Part shown: piece after piece, positions 30,078 to 40,171 of the stretch | Layout: every line of letters begins with the position of its first letter | Position numbering within the stretch: position 1 is the first letter of the stretch | DNA from: Pogonophryne albipinna | Taxonomy: Eukaryota; Chordata; Actinopteri; Perciformes; Artedidraconidae | NCBI GenBank assembly: GCA_028583405.1 | Contig: CM053247.1 | Coordinates: 9,554,946-9,618,945 of the forward strand | Length of the DNA: 64,000 nt | Direction of reading: 5' to 3' | Made by a program: the position numbers and the translations under genes | Notes under the pieces: model-generated | What the model was told of the DNA's origin: nothing | Databases searched by the model: none | The model's input: the letters and a program-made list of their open reading frames with translations, nothing else

Positions 30078-30644
30078 TATTGAAGTGAAATATTTGTATG
30101 TATTCATGTTAGTAAACTATGAATAAGCTTAAATGGGAAATAATCTGTGTAAAACTGTGAGCTGGGTTTGGGGCCTGTTGACATGTGTTTTTGAGAACAA
30201 AGGGAGATGGGGGAGGGTAAGAGCATGTCTTGGTTGGCATCCATCTTAGATCTAGAGATAATGGCTGACCTACAGTGATTGGGGAGACCTAAGATCTGAG
30301 GTGTTTGTGATATTTGGGCGGCCAATCAAGGAGGTCCACAAGGGAGGATCAGATAACTCCTCCCATCCCATTGTAAGACAAGTATAAAACACAGACACAC
30401 GCTATGTTCAGCCTCTCTCTTCTCTGGCTGGCTCAAGTGATCATCAGGTAAATTCGGGATCCCAAAGATAACTGTATTGAATTTGTACTGTATTGATTGT
30501 ATTGCATTGTCATATTACCATTAAAGTGGATTATTGTTTAACGGTTACTTGGTAGCTCTGGATTCCTTCCTGTATTATAACCAGCTTGATAGGGACGCGC
30601 GGAGGTTTGAAAAGCGGACCAGTTATCCCTTTAAATCTCCATCA
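30078..30644 (+). repeat. Left LTR, 567 bp
   Basis: It starts TATTGAAG and ends CTCCATCA. A TATA-like TATAAAA lies at 30383-30389 and an ATTAAA polyadenylation-like hexamer at 30520-30525, giving a plausible U3-R-U5 layout. By direct comparison it matches the right LTR except for T/G at about position 17 and T/C at about position 36, with no indels. Confidence 0.93.
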
Positions 30645-30647
30645 ATA

Positions 30648-30664
30648 TGGTGAACCCCGACGTG
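30648..30664 (+). promoter_or_regulatory. Putative primer-binding site
   Basis: TGGTGAACCCCGACGTG begins 3 nt after the left LTR. TGG is the obligatory complement of a tRNA CCA end. The rest resembles a tRNA-Trp type site with one extra A, so the primer identity is uncertain. Confidence 0.6.
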
Positions 30665-33477
30665 CCTGATTCGAACGAAGCTGAGGAAGAATCCAGACGA
30701 CCGGAATGGGTCGGGAACAAACGCTTTCAAACATCTCAGACAATCAGCTGGGCCCTGACAAATAAGGTATTGCAGACGCCTGGTATGAAAATCGACTGTC
30801 TGTAATTGGATACGCTAAAACATTAGGATTGTCTGTAGGCGTTTCACAGTGTTTTTAAAGTTTAAATGGAATATACAATGCATATTTTACTATGTTAGGA
30901 AAGTTATATACAAAACGTAAACGTTGATCGCCAGGTAGACGGAAAGTCCTGCGTAACGTAAATAGAGCAGTTTGGCGTGGATCTACAGGTAGTTTATTCC
31001 TGAGTGGCGTGGAGACGGTGCAGTTTGTGGGTTGCGAGGTTTCATTCCTGCACGACAAAACCTGGAAACTCGATATTTTAGATCGGGTCGCCGTTTAAAA
31101 CTGGGGTTAAATAACGAATCAAGGCTGAAAAGCTAAAAGCCAGAGATCTGTTATATGTTAAATCGAGGGAGAGAACGCGAACCTCACCAAAATTGTGACG
31201 GGACCGGCTCTTGTTTCCCTTTGTCTGTAAACTTAATTTGAAAAGCTAACGTGTGATGAAGGTTGGAATAAACATCACATTATAAAAGCTGGACAAACTG
31301 TACGGGGAATACATCTGTGTGATTTTTACCTAAAATACCTGTGTGAGCAATTGTCTGCAGAGCTCAAAAATGCACTCAGAAGAGTGAAGCTCATTTGTGG
31401 TGTGCTGCTGCCATCTAGTGGCTGAAAGGGGGTAACACCCCTTTGACATTTTTATATGGTTTAGCTTCAAGCTTGGAGTTTAATCATTACATTGCTGGCC
31501 GGTATTGAAGACGGGAAGCACGTTAATAGTAACAACGGCAATAGCCCAGTATATTAATACAAGTGAACACATATTAATTAAGTCAGATAAATAAAAGCGA
31601 AGTGAATATGGAACGTCAGAATGGTAAAGACGATTCTGAAATTCCAGGGAGTTACCGGGAGCAATGGGAACAGATTAAGAGATTGATTTTAGGTGGAATC
31701 AAACAGGGGGCTAGAGAAAAGGCTTGTACTGATCTCCGATTCCTACACGATACAATAATAGGACATGAGGTGTTACATTTTTATTGAAGCCAGACTACAA
31801 GTCGTATGGTTTAGTTTTTATTGAACTCAGTCTCCAAGCAGTGTGGTTTATATCTGCACATGTGTTGAGTGATCCCTTTCCCTTCCCCCACTCACATGAG
31901 GCCAGTGCTATACTGCTAAGCTGGTTGGCCAGAAAGTTGGCATACAAGATGGTGAAATAGTTCGAGTAAAGATGTACACGAACGAGGAGAGTAGATTAAG
32001 TTGTTTTGTTTTTCATGCTTTTCACCAAGGCTCATTTGAATTGTTATTATTTTAATGTAGTGTTGTTTTGAGTTATATTTCTGAAACTATAATGTTCCCA
32101 CACGCATGTGGTTTCTTTGTCACAGTTCATTTTAAAGTCAGCCACCTTATGGCTAGATCTCATCTCTGAGAGTCCATTGTCTTAAGGTTAAGAGCTCCTT
32201 TTGTTCTTCAGGCCACATGGGGTCAAGAGTCATTCTGTTAGAACACAATCTTGTGTAAGACAAATCATTGTTCTTTTGTCACATTTTGAATTACATAAGA
32301 TTTCATTTTGCTAAATCAATTTGTCTATAAATGTTGTAGTTGGAGTTTGGTGTTTGCTAACATTTTTAGGAACGAAGTAGGCCTACACTTGGGTCCAATT
32401 ACATTACTGTGATCTGATTAGTGTGCTCTGCAACTTTACAATTGTTGCTAGATAGCAGTGGGATTTTTGAATGCGGAGGGGTTCTTTCATAGTGTGTGGA
32501 ATATGCGATGCTGGAAACATGTGGGTGTTGAGAAACTTAGTTTGGGTAAATATGTCACAATGGATGAAACGATTATTAGAGGGAGTTTATGTAATATCAT
32601 TAGTAGACATTAATTGTGTTGTTTGGATGGCATTTAACTACTAAGACAGATAGTATGATTAGAAAGAGACGGTGTGGAAAGGGTTGGATTTATTTAACCT
32701 CAGTGTGCTAGACTTTCTATAGGTAATGCGTCCCGAGACCTGGACTCTCTCTCTCTGCATGTCAGACGGCTAAGACCCCGATCCGCTTGAGCAATCAAAG
32801 GCCTAACCCAACAGGAGACTCCTCCTTCTCAATAGACCAGACAGAGATCCAGAGCTGAACCAACAACAACAATGAGAACTGCATCCAGAACTATCTCCAC
32901 CTGTGGCATCCAGAACCAAACAGCTTGCTGACAGGCAGAGATCTATCAGTCCCTCAAACAGAGCAAAGTGTGGGACATGAGAGCAGAATCCGCCCTCCAT
33001 AAAGCAGCAGAGGGACTGTAAAGGAGGAGATGAAGTGCAAAGCAGTGCAAGAACAGTGGCATGATGGGGGCTGCAGATGTGGCGGGGCAGATGGCTGCCT
33101 CAAAGAGTGACAGCTGATGGACAAAGGGGGAGGAGTCAGAATCAGGGGAGTTGGCCGAGAATGTGAGGTGGCCAGGGATCACGGCTTGAGATAAACCAGA
33201 GGAGAGGAGAAGGGAATCAACGGGAATGAGTGAGTTTACACATAAACACACTTATAAGCGCACATTTAAAGAACTTGAATTGACTTGATGAATAAGTGAA
33301 GATAAAAAGTTGTATTAACCATGAATTAATCAATTGGTAAATTAAAAATAGCAGTAAAAAGGTAACTATTAAAGTAAAATGAGAATCATCCTAAAACACA
33401 CTGAGGAATAAAGGGGATACATGACAGAATATAACCATATTCTTCAATCTTTTCATCATGTTAACAAATCATTCTTG
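30665..33477. other. LTR element interior, 5' half, no intact gene
   Basis: Retroviral gag and the start of pol would be expected here. No frame exceeds about 101 codons. A 61-codon plus frame at 31602-31787 with a charged N-terminus could be a gag leftover but matches nothing I can name. Confidence 0.6.
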
Positions 33478-33805
33478 TCCGGCAGTGGCTCAGTCAGTAG
33501 GGGCTTGGACTGGGAACTGTAGGGTCGCCGGTTCAAGTCCCCGACCAGACCTAAAAATATGGAGTGTGGACTTCTACTTGGAGAGGTCCCAGTTCACCTC
33601 CTGCCCTGCCGTGGTGCCCTTGAGCAAGGCACCGGACATCCCCCTTCCCCCCCTCACTCCCATTGCTCAGGGACTACGGATGGAAATTAGCTCAAAGCTA
33701 TAATCCGGCATATTTACACTGGAAACATAACCTGTCTAAAGTGTTCATTAATGTGCATTGTCCCTCATCAAATAAACGATTAAAAAAAAAAAAAAAAAAA
33801 AAAAA
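33478..33805 (+). mobile_element. tRNA-derived SINE inside the LTR element
   Basis: A tRNA-like head with A-box-like GTGGCTCAGTCAGT and B-box GGTTCAAGTCC (33530-33540) is followed by a body with a CCTTGAGCAAGGCACCGGAC motif and ends in an A-run of about 24 (33782-33805). The intact poly-A suggests a young insertion. It must be younger than the assembly of the surrounding element, or have been carried along with it. The 81-codon frame across it is not a gene. Confidence 0.88.
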
Positions 33806-35780
33806 GAGATTTTTATTCACTTGTGAATAAAGTAGTGATCTTAGTTGTTCACCATTAAAGGGGTGGTTTTAGGAACCGCTCTATAAGACAAACCTTTATT
33901 TGAATGGATAATGTTAGAGGGAGAGCTAGTGCCAAGCCAAATATAGTATTCCAATCTATAAATTATTGATTTCACCATTGTGCCATGGTTATTACCATAG
34001 GAAGGTTTTAAAATGGAAATATGAAATGACTTCTGTTTTTAAATCCTTGATAAAGGAGGGAGTAATTGTTGCATGTTCGGACACACACGGTTCCACACAC
34101 TGCTAAATAATTTAACATTGTTTTTAAGTAGACCAGAATTGAGGATAAATGGGTATAATGAGCTATGAAATGCAGAGCTACACAGATCCAAGTAATGTTT
34201 TGATACAAGATAATAATTATATGCACAAGTTTCTGTAATAGATCTATTACACATTTTAATACTAATTAGGTGTAAATGAATTGCAGTAGTAATACTATAA
34301 GGAAGCGACATTTTTGGCTAACACTTTTCAGGGAATGTGGGGAACAGCTGTTCCGATGAAAAGTTAGAGATATCTGGAAAATTATAGTTGTGGTCGTGAA
34401 TTGATTGATGATGGCGCTCCATATATGACAGATTTTTGTAGACAAAGGATACTGGCCTATGCTGAAATATCAAAGTCTCTGCAGAGCACGACACATGGCC
34501 AAAAAGACGGAGACCAACTGACCTTTGACCCTGACCGACAGTGTAACTTGAGAAGGCACTGTCAATGACTGACTCTGGGGTGACTCTGTCCAGACCAAGA
34601 CTTTACAACCTGACAGACGGTGTGAGTGTGAATGAATGCCGGCATGTGATCAGTGTAACTGCATGATTCTAAAACAATAACTAACCAAGCATGTTTTTGG
34701 ACTAACATATTATTACCCGTTTCTAGTCCACTTGATGATATTTTACTCCCACAGGAGGTGGCAGTTTGCAGAATGTGAAACTCAAACTAAAACATGAAGA
34801 TTCTGTTTCTTTTAGGACTGAAGGATGGAGAGAAACACTTCACCTCACTGAAGTGTTTACTGTGGAAATGATGGATGTACATTTGGGAAAATGTTTGGTA
34901 TTTTCTTATAATCCATGGTTACACATGATTTCATGTGTAAAAAGGGGGAGTGTAAACTTCACAATGTACATTTTTCATTTAGGGACTGAAAGGAACCTGC
35001 TGCCCCAATTCGATTGTTCAATCTGACCATTGATTGACAGTTTTAGAGTGGACCTGCTCCATATCTGGGGATAAGATACTGTTTGATGAATGTTGACATG
35101 TCTCTAATATTGATTGAGTTATAACAGGTAACATAGATGCAGAATCAGTGGCCAAGGGGCTACTGTAAGTTGACCGGTGAGTAATGTTTCAACAGGTATT
35201 AAAGTAACTGAGGTTTGAAATGTAGAAAGAACATATTACAGTTAAAGCTAAAACATAGTAATGTAATGAGACATAATTTAATTTAGACCGCATCATGTAA
35301 CTAGCCTGGTAAAGAAGTAAAAGCCATAGACTTTATTGTTTAGGTCATTATGGGGATATACATTTCATCTAAATTCATAATAGAAAGACATTTGATGACA
35401 GTTTGTTGGAATTCTGTATTCATTTTTTCAGCTTGATAATATCTAAGCACTGACCGGTAGAAGCAGTATCACCAGGAAATCATTCACTTTGTCAGTAACA
35501 TGGTTTTGGTTGTTTTTGAATCCATAACATTAGTGTGTTTCTTTACCAGAAACATTAGCAGTTCATATTATATTTAGATTTTAAATAGGATCTCAGGGAT
35601 TTCATTTAAAAATAAACACAGATGCTTGTCAGAAATTCAGAGCTATTGAAATATGTTATTTAGTTCACCTAGAGATGTGGGGGTTTTATTTTTAGTATTT
35701 TTATCCAAGTATTGAGATTCTGAAGCTGCACTGGCAGATAGGAGGGCTACAATTAATTTAGAAAACCTGTTCACAGACGT
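33806..35780. other. LTR element interior, middle, no intact gene
   Basis: This is where most of pol would be expected. I see no RT, protease or RNase H motif in any frame, only short frames on both strands. The segment may be unrelated DNA captured between the LTRs. Confidence 0.55.
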
Positions 35781-36221
35781 CTGTTGTTTTAAGACACTCC
35801 ACCGACAGGCTCCAAGCGGCCTACGCAGTGGTGGGTCAAACAGCGGAGGGCCCCGGAGCCCTGAGCGTAGGCTTGAGGGATTTGTATCAGATTTCTCCAC
35901 ACAGGTTGGTGATGCCAAAGGGGGACCCAGGAGGCCGACACAGCGGAGTTCGTCTGGTTGAAGGTCATCAGGACAAAGTGGCTCAACCCCAGGCTCTCCG
36001 GCCCCGACCGAGTGACCCAGCGGATCTCTCATGCCGTCCGCGTGGGAGGAAAGGGGGACAGCTCGTACCACGGGAGCCAGTGTGCGGCGGGGAAACCACC
36101 TGCTAGGACCAGGGACGACATCAGGACGGACGTGGCCCTCGCAGAGGAGGTCGACTCGGAAGCAGCCATCAGTGGACTGGACGACAACGACCTCGAGGAC
36201 ATCCTTACAGCAGACGACTAG
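35781..36221 (+). pseudogene. Integrase C-terminal remnant of retroelement pol
   Basis: GC-richer than its surroundings. The plus frame ending at 36221 keeps the pattern of a retroviral integrase C-terminal domain: a Val-Trp-Leu-Lys strand (about 35944-35957), a Lys-Trp followed by a Gly-Pro-x-x-Val turn near 36000, and a Ser-His-Ala-Val strand near 36025. An acidic tail precedes the stop. The catalytic DDE core and zinc-binding domain are not found upstream. The pol end lies only about 365 bp from the right LTR, leaving no room for env. Assignment rests on this short motif pattern. Confidence 0.5.
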
Positions 36222-36574
36222 GAAGCGGCTGTCAGCGGGCTGGGGGACTTGTCGAGGCAGCAGAGGAGTCTACTTCTCTCTGATCAGTTCCACCAGTGAA
36301 GGGAAAGCCGCATCTCCCCCTCCCTATCAGAGGGGGGGGGGGGGGGGGGCTGAGGATTCACCACAAAACGAGACTGCTTTCTAGCGCTCAGGTTGCCCTC
36401 TCATGGTTCCTTCACGGCCATGGAAAGTGGTGTTCTGTTCCCAAAGATTTCAAGTACTTTGGGTCTCAGTTTCTGATAGATTCATACAATATTGGGGGAC
36501 AGACACAGTGGAAAGGAATGACAGTAGTTATGTTTCAAGTGCCTTGTGTAAGTTGGTCTCTTTAGAGAGAGACC
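36222..36574 (+). other. Region between pol remnant and right LTR, with 18-nt G run
   Basis: Contains an uninterrupted run of 18 G at 36332-36349, a candidate G-quadruplex or slippage site, and short frames only. No env-like signal peptide or membrane anchor found. Confidence 0.6.
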
Positions 36575-36584
36575 AAAAGGGGGA
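36575..36584 (+). promoter_or_regulatory. Polypurine tract
   Basis: AAAAGGGGGA ends one base before the right LTR, the expected position for the plus-strand primer of reverse transcription. It supports the plus orientation of the element. Confidence 0.8.
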
Positions 36585-36585
36585 T

Positions 36586-37152
36586 TATTGAAGTGAAATA
36601 TGTGTATGTATTCATGTTAGCAAACTATGAATAAGCTTAAATGGGAAATAATCTGTGTAAAACTGTGAGCTGGGTTTGGGGCCTGTTGACATGTGTTTTT
36701 GAGAACAAAGGGAGATGGGGGAGGGTAAGAGCATGTCTTGGTTGGCATCCATCTTAGATCTAGAGATAATGGCTGACCTACAGTGATTGGGGAGACCTAA
36801 GATCTGAGGTGTTTGTGATATTTGGGCGGCCAATCAAGGAGGTCCACAAGGGAGGATCAGATAACTCCTCCCATCCCATTGTAAGACAAGTATAAAACAC
36901 AGACACACGCTATGTTCAGCCTCTCTCTTCTCTGGCTGGCTCAAGTGATCATCAGGTAAATTCGGGATCCCAAAGATAACTGTATTGAATTTGTACTGTA
37001 TTGATTGTATTGCATTGTCATATTACCATTAAAGTGGATTATTGTTTAACGGTTACTTGGTAGCTCTGGATTCCTTCCTGTATTATAACCAGCTTGATAG
37101 GGACGCGCGGAGGTTTGAAAAGCGGACCAGTTATCCCTTTAAATCTCCATCA
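36586..37152 (+). repeat. Right LTR, 567 bp
   Basis: Same length as the left LTR, with two substitutions. TATA-like TATAAAA at 36891-36897 and ATTAAA at 37028-37033. Target duplication TGAC follows at 37153-37156. Confidence 0.93.
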
Positions 37153-37360
37153 TGACCCACAGCCCTCCTCCTTTCACTAGTCTTGTGTTAGCCCAGCAAG
37201 CACCAACGATGAAAAAGGAGCCAGACATGTCTTAAGGCCCTGACACACCAGGCCGAAACGGCCGTTTTCGTTAGTTGGACGACGAAGCATGCCCTGTCGC
37301 CCAAACTCAATTTGGTGTGTCCCGCACCGTTGGCCGTGACACGCCTTATTTGGCCTTTCA

Positions 37361-37410
37361 TGGCTGACGCATGGCCGATTCAACATGTTGAATCGGCCAT
37401 GCGTCGGCCA
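37361..37410. repeat. 50-bp palindrome with one mismatch and no spacer
   Basis: 37366-37385 and 37386-37405 are perfect reverse complements (20-bp arms centred on AACATGTT). The symmetry continues four more base pairs after one mismatch. Such a loopless palindrome extrudes easily as a cruciform. Confidence 0.92.
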
Positions 37411-37559
37411 CAGGCAGACGGCCAAAAAAATCACTCTGATCGCTTCCGCCTCTTGAGACTGTTGCTTGAGAATGTCTTCCACAAGCAACACTCCAATGGC
37501 TGATAGCTCCAGTACCGCACAAAACATGTTTTCGATGGACGAGAGTGAAAATGGAACGT

Positions 37560-37773
37560 ACACGCTATTTGTTGTTTGTTTATATCATGCAGTCTGTTTT
37601 TCTTCTCTGTCTTCCGGTTGTTGCCTCTTTTGAAAGACGAATACACACTACCGCCGCCTGCTGGTATATTGCCACTCACGCATGCGCAGTTTGTACGTGC
37701 TCGGCTGAAGTCTTTGCGGTGTGTTCCAGTGCGACACATGGCCAAGATGCAGGAGAACATGGCGACCCAACAG
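37560..37773. repeat. About 214-bp segment shared with the hAT element in inverted orientation (mate 38138-38349)
   Basis: Both copies contain CGCTATTTGTTGTTTGTTTA, TCTTCCGGTTGTTGCC, CCGCCGCCTGCTGGTA and GCTCGGCTGAAGTCTTTGCG, on opposite strands. One copy lies in the TTAA element and the other in the hAT inserted into it. The CpG-containing, TSS-like sequence may be a promoter or first exon that both families acquired. Confidence 0.88.
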
Positions 37774-37817
37774 TCGGCGTCGGCGAGTTCTCTGGTGACT
37801 GCTTGGTGTGTCAGGGC

Positions 37818-38707
37818 CAGAGATGGGGTCGTTACTAAAAAAATGTAATATATTACATATTACATATTACTTTAAAAAAAAGTAATATATTACACTACTT
37901 CGTTACTCTCTACATAAAGTAATTTGTTACTTTACTCGTTACTTTACTCGTTACTTTACTCGCAGGGCCGGCCCGCCCCTCCCTACAGGCAGATCACGCA
38001 GACTGCTAAAGTTTCAAATGTTCTCTTTAGTTCAGTTTCCATTGTCGCATAAGACTGATCCAGATCCTGAATGTTTTCCTATCTGACCATGGCTGTCCTC
38101 TGCTATCTGTATTTTGCGCAGTATATCTCTGCTCACGCTGTTGCGTCGGCGTGTTCTCCTGCGTCTTGCCATGTGTCGCACTGGAACACACCGCAAAGAC
38201 TTCAGCCGAGCACGTACGAACTGCGCATGCGTGAGTGGCAATAACTCTCCTTACCAGCAGGCGGCGGTAGTCATTCAAAATAGGCAACAACCGGAAGACA
38301 GAGAAGAAGAACAGACTACGTGATATAAACAAACAACAAATAGCGTGTGCATTAGCTTCACCTTAGCATGTGTTCTTTGCAGGTGTTTGTTGAGGTTTGA
38401 CGTGGTGTTTACAGCAGTGGATAACAGCTTCTGGCCTGGACACAGTTTGCACCTCACCGTCACATTCCTGTCTATTCTTCGGACAAACTCAAAATAATGG
38501 GCAGACCTCCACCCCTCGAAAGTTATCGCTGACTCAGCCATGTTTATGCAGCACTGCACGTGGAGATGTGGACGCGCGTGCAGATTACGTACATATAAAC
38601 CTGCGGCGGAAACCCGTCTTGTCTGTCAGTGTGATTACTGAATTATAAAAGTAGCGCGTTACACTACTCCGTTACCGACAAAAGTAATATTCTTACACCC
38701 AACTCTG
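37818..38707 (-). mobile_element. Non-autonomous hAT transposon with exact 8-bp target duplication
   Basis: The ends CAGAGATGGG and CCCAACTCTG are imperfect inverted repeats with the CAGAG start typical of fish hAT elements. GTCAGGGC is duplicated exactly at 37810-37817 and 38708-38715, the 8-bp duplication diagnostic of hAT. Subterminal regions are rich in GTTAC and GTAAT words, potential transposase binding sites. Of the transposase only the BED-finger exon remains. Confidence 0.93.
38275..38559 (-). pseudogene. BED zinc-finger first exon of a hAT transposase
   Basis: On the minus strand the frame carries a BED-type finger: aromatic residues in the FEGW and YFEF blocks near residues 14-24, a CKLC cysteine pair near 37-40, then TTSNLNKHLQRTH with the two histidines near 59 and 64. 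This DNA-binding domain sits at the N-terminus of hAT transposases. A donor-like AAG/GTGAAG falls just after the finger, so the frame beyond it is intron. No catalytic core follows, and the element depends on transposase supplied in trans. Confidence 0.8.
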
Positions 38708-38809
38708 GTCAGGGCCTTAAGAGATACTTACCTTATGAACGGGCCCGGCGTAGACCAAGACGCCGCCGTGCATAGGTGGACGACTAAAGCCGTCTAGCTG
38801 TATAACCCT

Positions 38810-39633
38810 AGACCTAGGAATGGGTACCGAGCCCCGGTATTAAACGGGCCCCGGGGCTGAATTATTAGAGACCGTGGTACCGTTAAGCTCCGACGTTATC
38901 GGTCTTTTTATCGGTACTGGAGACATCTAAAAAATATATGTCATATGTATTATTGCTACACAAACATTATATTGCAGTTTTAGTGTCGCCAACTCCGTTT
39001 CTAATGCGCAAAAAGACTGCAAAATGCGTCCATGATTATTTTTAGTATTTTCGATCTCTCTCGCCCGCCTCCTTGGGAGGGGGCGGGGCAGTTTACACAC
39101 ACGCGGCTGCTACATGCAGCAACACAGACACACGGAGGAGATGGCGGAGAGAACGCGCTCCGAGGTGTGGTTAAACTTTACCCGTCTCCATGTGGACAGT
39201 GCTCGTTACCAAAAGTGCAATAAGAGTTTAGCATGTAAGGGCGGTAACACGAGCAATTTGTCTAAACATTTAGCAAACGTGCACCACATCCAGACGGAGG
39301 AATGCACCGGGTTCGACTATCTTTCTAGCAGCTCTGTAGCTCCCCCATCCACGAGTAACGTTTCCACGTCAGGTGTTATGTATGCTAGCAGCAACACACA
39401 GAGTTAACTCAATTATACAAACATGGGTTAATGATTAGAGGTAACTGAGTTATTTATTTTGTTAAAGTTTCAGCTCTTCTGTTTACAGTTCTGTCATCAG
39501 ATTATTTAATACGATTTGTTAAAACATTGTTGTTTCTTTTGATGTGAAATATTATGTGTTTCATTTAAATAAAAAGCAAAGTTAGCAAAAAGTTAGTTTT
39601 GTTCACAATTTGTTTAGTTAGTTTAACCAAACT
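38810..39633 (+). mobile_element. 3'-truncated second hAT element fragment
   Basis: It starts with CCTAGGAATGGGTACCGAGC, a GTACCG-rich end seen in fish hAT families, and carries a BED-finger frame. No matching inverted end is present before the DIRS sequence resumes at 39634, so its right part is lost. Confidence 0.65.
39141..39407 (+). pseudogene. BED zinc-finger N-terminal fragment of a ZBED-like hAT transposase
   Basis: Starts at MAERTRSEVWLNF. The pattern is W-x-x-F, then a cysteine position, GGNTSNLSKHL and H-x-x-x-x-H, followed by a Ser/Pro-rich linker. The first zinc cysteine is replaced by tyrosine (ARYQKC), so this finger could not hold zinc normally. It stops after about 88 residues with no dimerisation or RNase-H-like domain. 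An upstream in-frame ATG at 39114 is possible. Confidence 0.8.
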
Positions 39634-40004
39634 TTAGTGGACTGCTCTTCTTCCCATTGACCGCAAAACCCCAACTTGGTTAGGTGTAAGATCAATTGGG
39701 CTGTGTGGAACATCTGCCCATTTCCTGGACCTGGCCATAACTATGAGGACGTTGAGATCAAATAAAACCCTCATGCCATGGTCGCGAAGCGGCTGAAGTG
39801 CTGTGGTCACACATTTGCTGAACGTGCGTGGGGACAGGGAGTAGCCGAACGGTAGTCTGTTGTACTCGTACAACAGACTACCGGAAGGCAAAACGCAAAT
39901 ACTTCCTGTGTTTTGGCTTTCTAGCAATTTCGACATGAAAGTAAGCGTCCCTCAGGTCAATGGTTTGTGAACCAATCGCCCGGCTGTACCAGTTCCAGTA
40001 ACTG
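39634..40004 (-). pseudogene. Second DIRS reverse-transcriptase fragment
   Basis: It duplicates the RT core present at 41380-41700, same orientation, and covers YNRLPFGYSLSPRTFSKC through the catalytic box. The catalytic YxDD position reads DLNV (39748-39759). A snap-back hairpin at 39850-39883 replaced the local sequence and duplicated the codons around YNRLPF in reverse. At 40004 it is joined directly to a pol 3' segment, a non-native order. Confidence 0.85.
39850..39883. repeat. 15-bp perfect hairpin with 4-nt loop inside the RT copy
   Basis: Arms 39850-39864 and 39869-39883 are exact complements around CTCG. The sister RT copy at 41587-41620 has an ordinary sequence at the right-arm position, so the hairpin arose here by copying the left arm onto the opposite strand. 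Confidence 0.92.
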
Positions 40005-40171
40005 TAGGAATCCCAACCACTTTGTCCTGTAACAGGCTGTAATGGATCCCACCCTTGCTGCCTTGATAGTCTGTATAACTTTGTCAGACAGTCTACCTCT
40101 TCTCAGCCTGTCCCTCTCAGGAGCCAAGCCTGGAGAGGTTGGCCCAGAGCGGGCAACGCCCCTAATGCACC
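40005..40171 (-). repeat. Duplicated DIRS pol segment, copy 2 (copy 1 at 40424-40588)
   Basis: About 165 bp shared at roughly 88 percent, including CAGCCTGTCCCTCTCAGGAG. It encodes the region downstream of RNase H. A third, shorter repeat, CGGTGGAAAGGCGTAGAG, recurs at 40334 and 40591. Together these show a head-to-tail rearrangement of the pol 3' part. Confidence 0.85.

Larger units (their letters stand above)
30078..37152 (+). mobile_element. LTR retroelement (ERV-like) with near-identical LTRs and a decayed interior
   Basis: Two 567-bp LTRs flank a 5.94-kb interior, and a 4-bp target duplication TGAC sits at 30074-30077 and 37153-37156. A primer-binding-site-like stretch follows the left LTR and a polypurine tract precedes the right one, which fixes the plus orientation. 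The LTRs differ at 2 positions, so insertion was recent, yet the interior lacks any long gag, pol or env frame. Only a short integrase-like tail is left near 35.9-36.2 kb. It is therefore best read as a non-autonomous element mobilised in trans. A SINE lies inside at 33478-33805. Nothing here could make a virus protein. Confidence 0.88.
37236..38716. mobile_element. TTAA-flanked element with 15-bp inverted ends, split by a hAT insertion
   Basis: The ends GGCCCTGACACACCA (37236) and its reverse complement are bordered by TTAA at 37232-37235 and 38717-38720. The hAT element at 37818-38707 inserted in the right terminal repeat, duplicating 8 bp of it. Removing the hAT and the extra 8 bp leaves an element of about 583 bp with no transposase. 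It contains a 50-bp palindrome at 37361-37410. The superfamily is unresolved, piggyBac-like by TTAA only. Confidence 0.8.

Noticed and set aside
30104..30325. 73-codon minus frame present twice, identically (also 36612-36833)
   Set aside because: Duplicated only because it lies within the two LTRs; it runs antisense to the element.
33458..33703. 81-codon frame
   Set aside because: Crosses the tRNA-like head and body of a SINE.
35643..36106. 142-codon minus and 92-codon plus frames
   Set aside because: Shadows of the integrase-like frame in a GC-richer patch.
30078..37152. Intact endogenous retrovirus
   Set aside because: Despite near-identical LTRs there is no full gag, pol or env frame.
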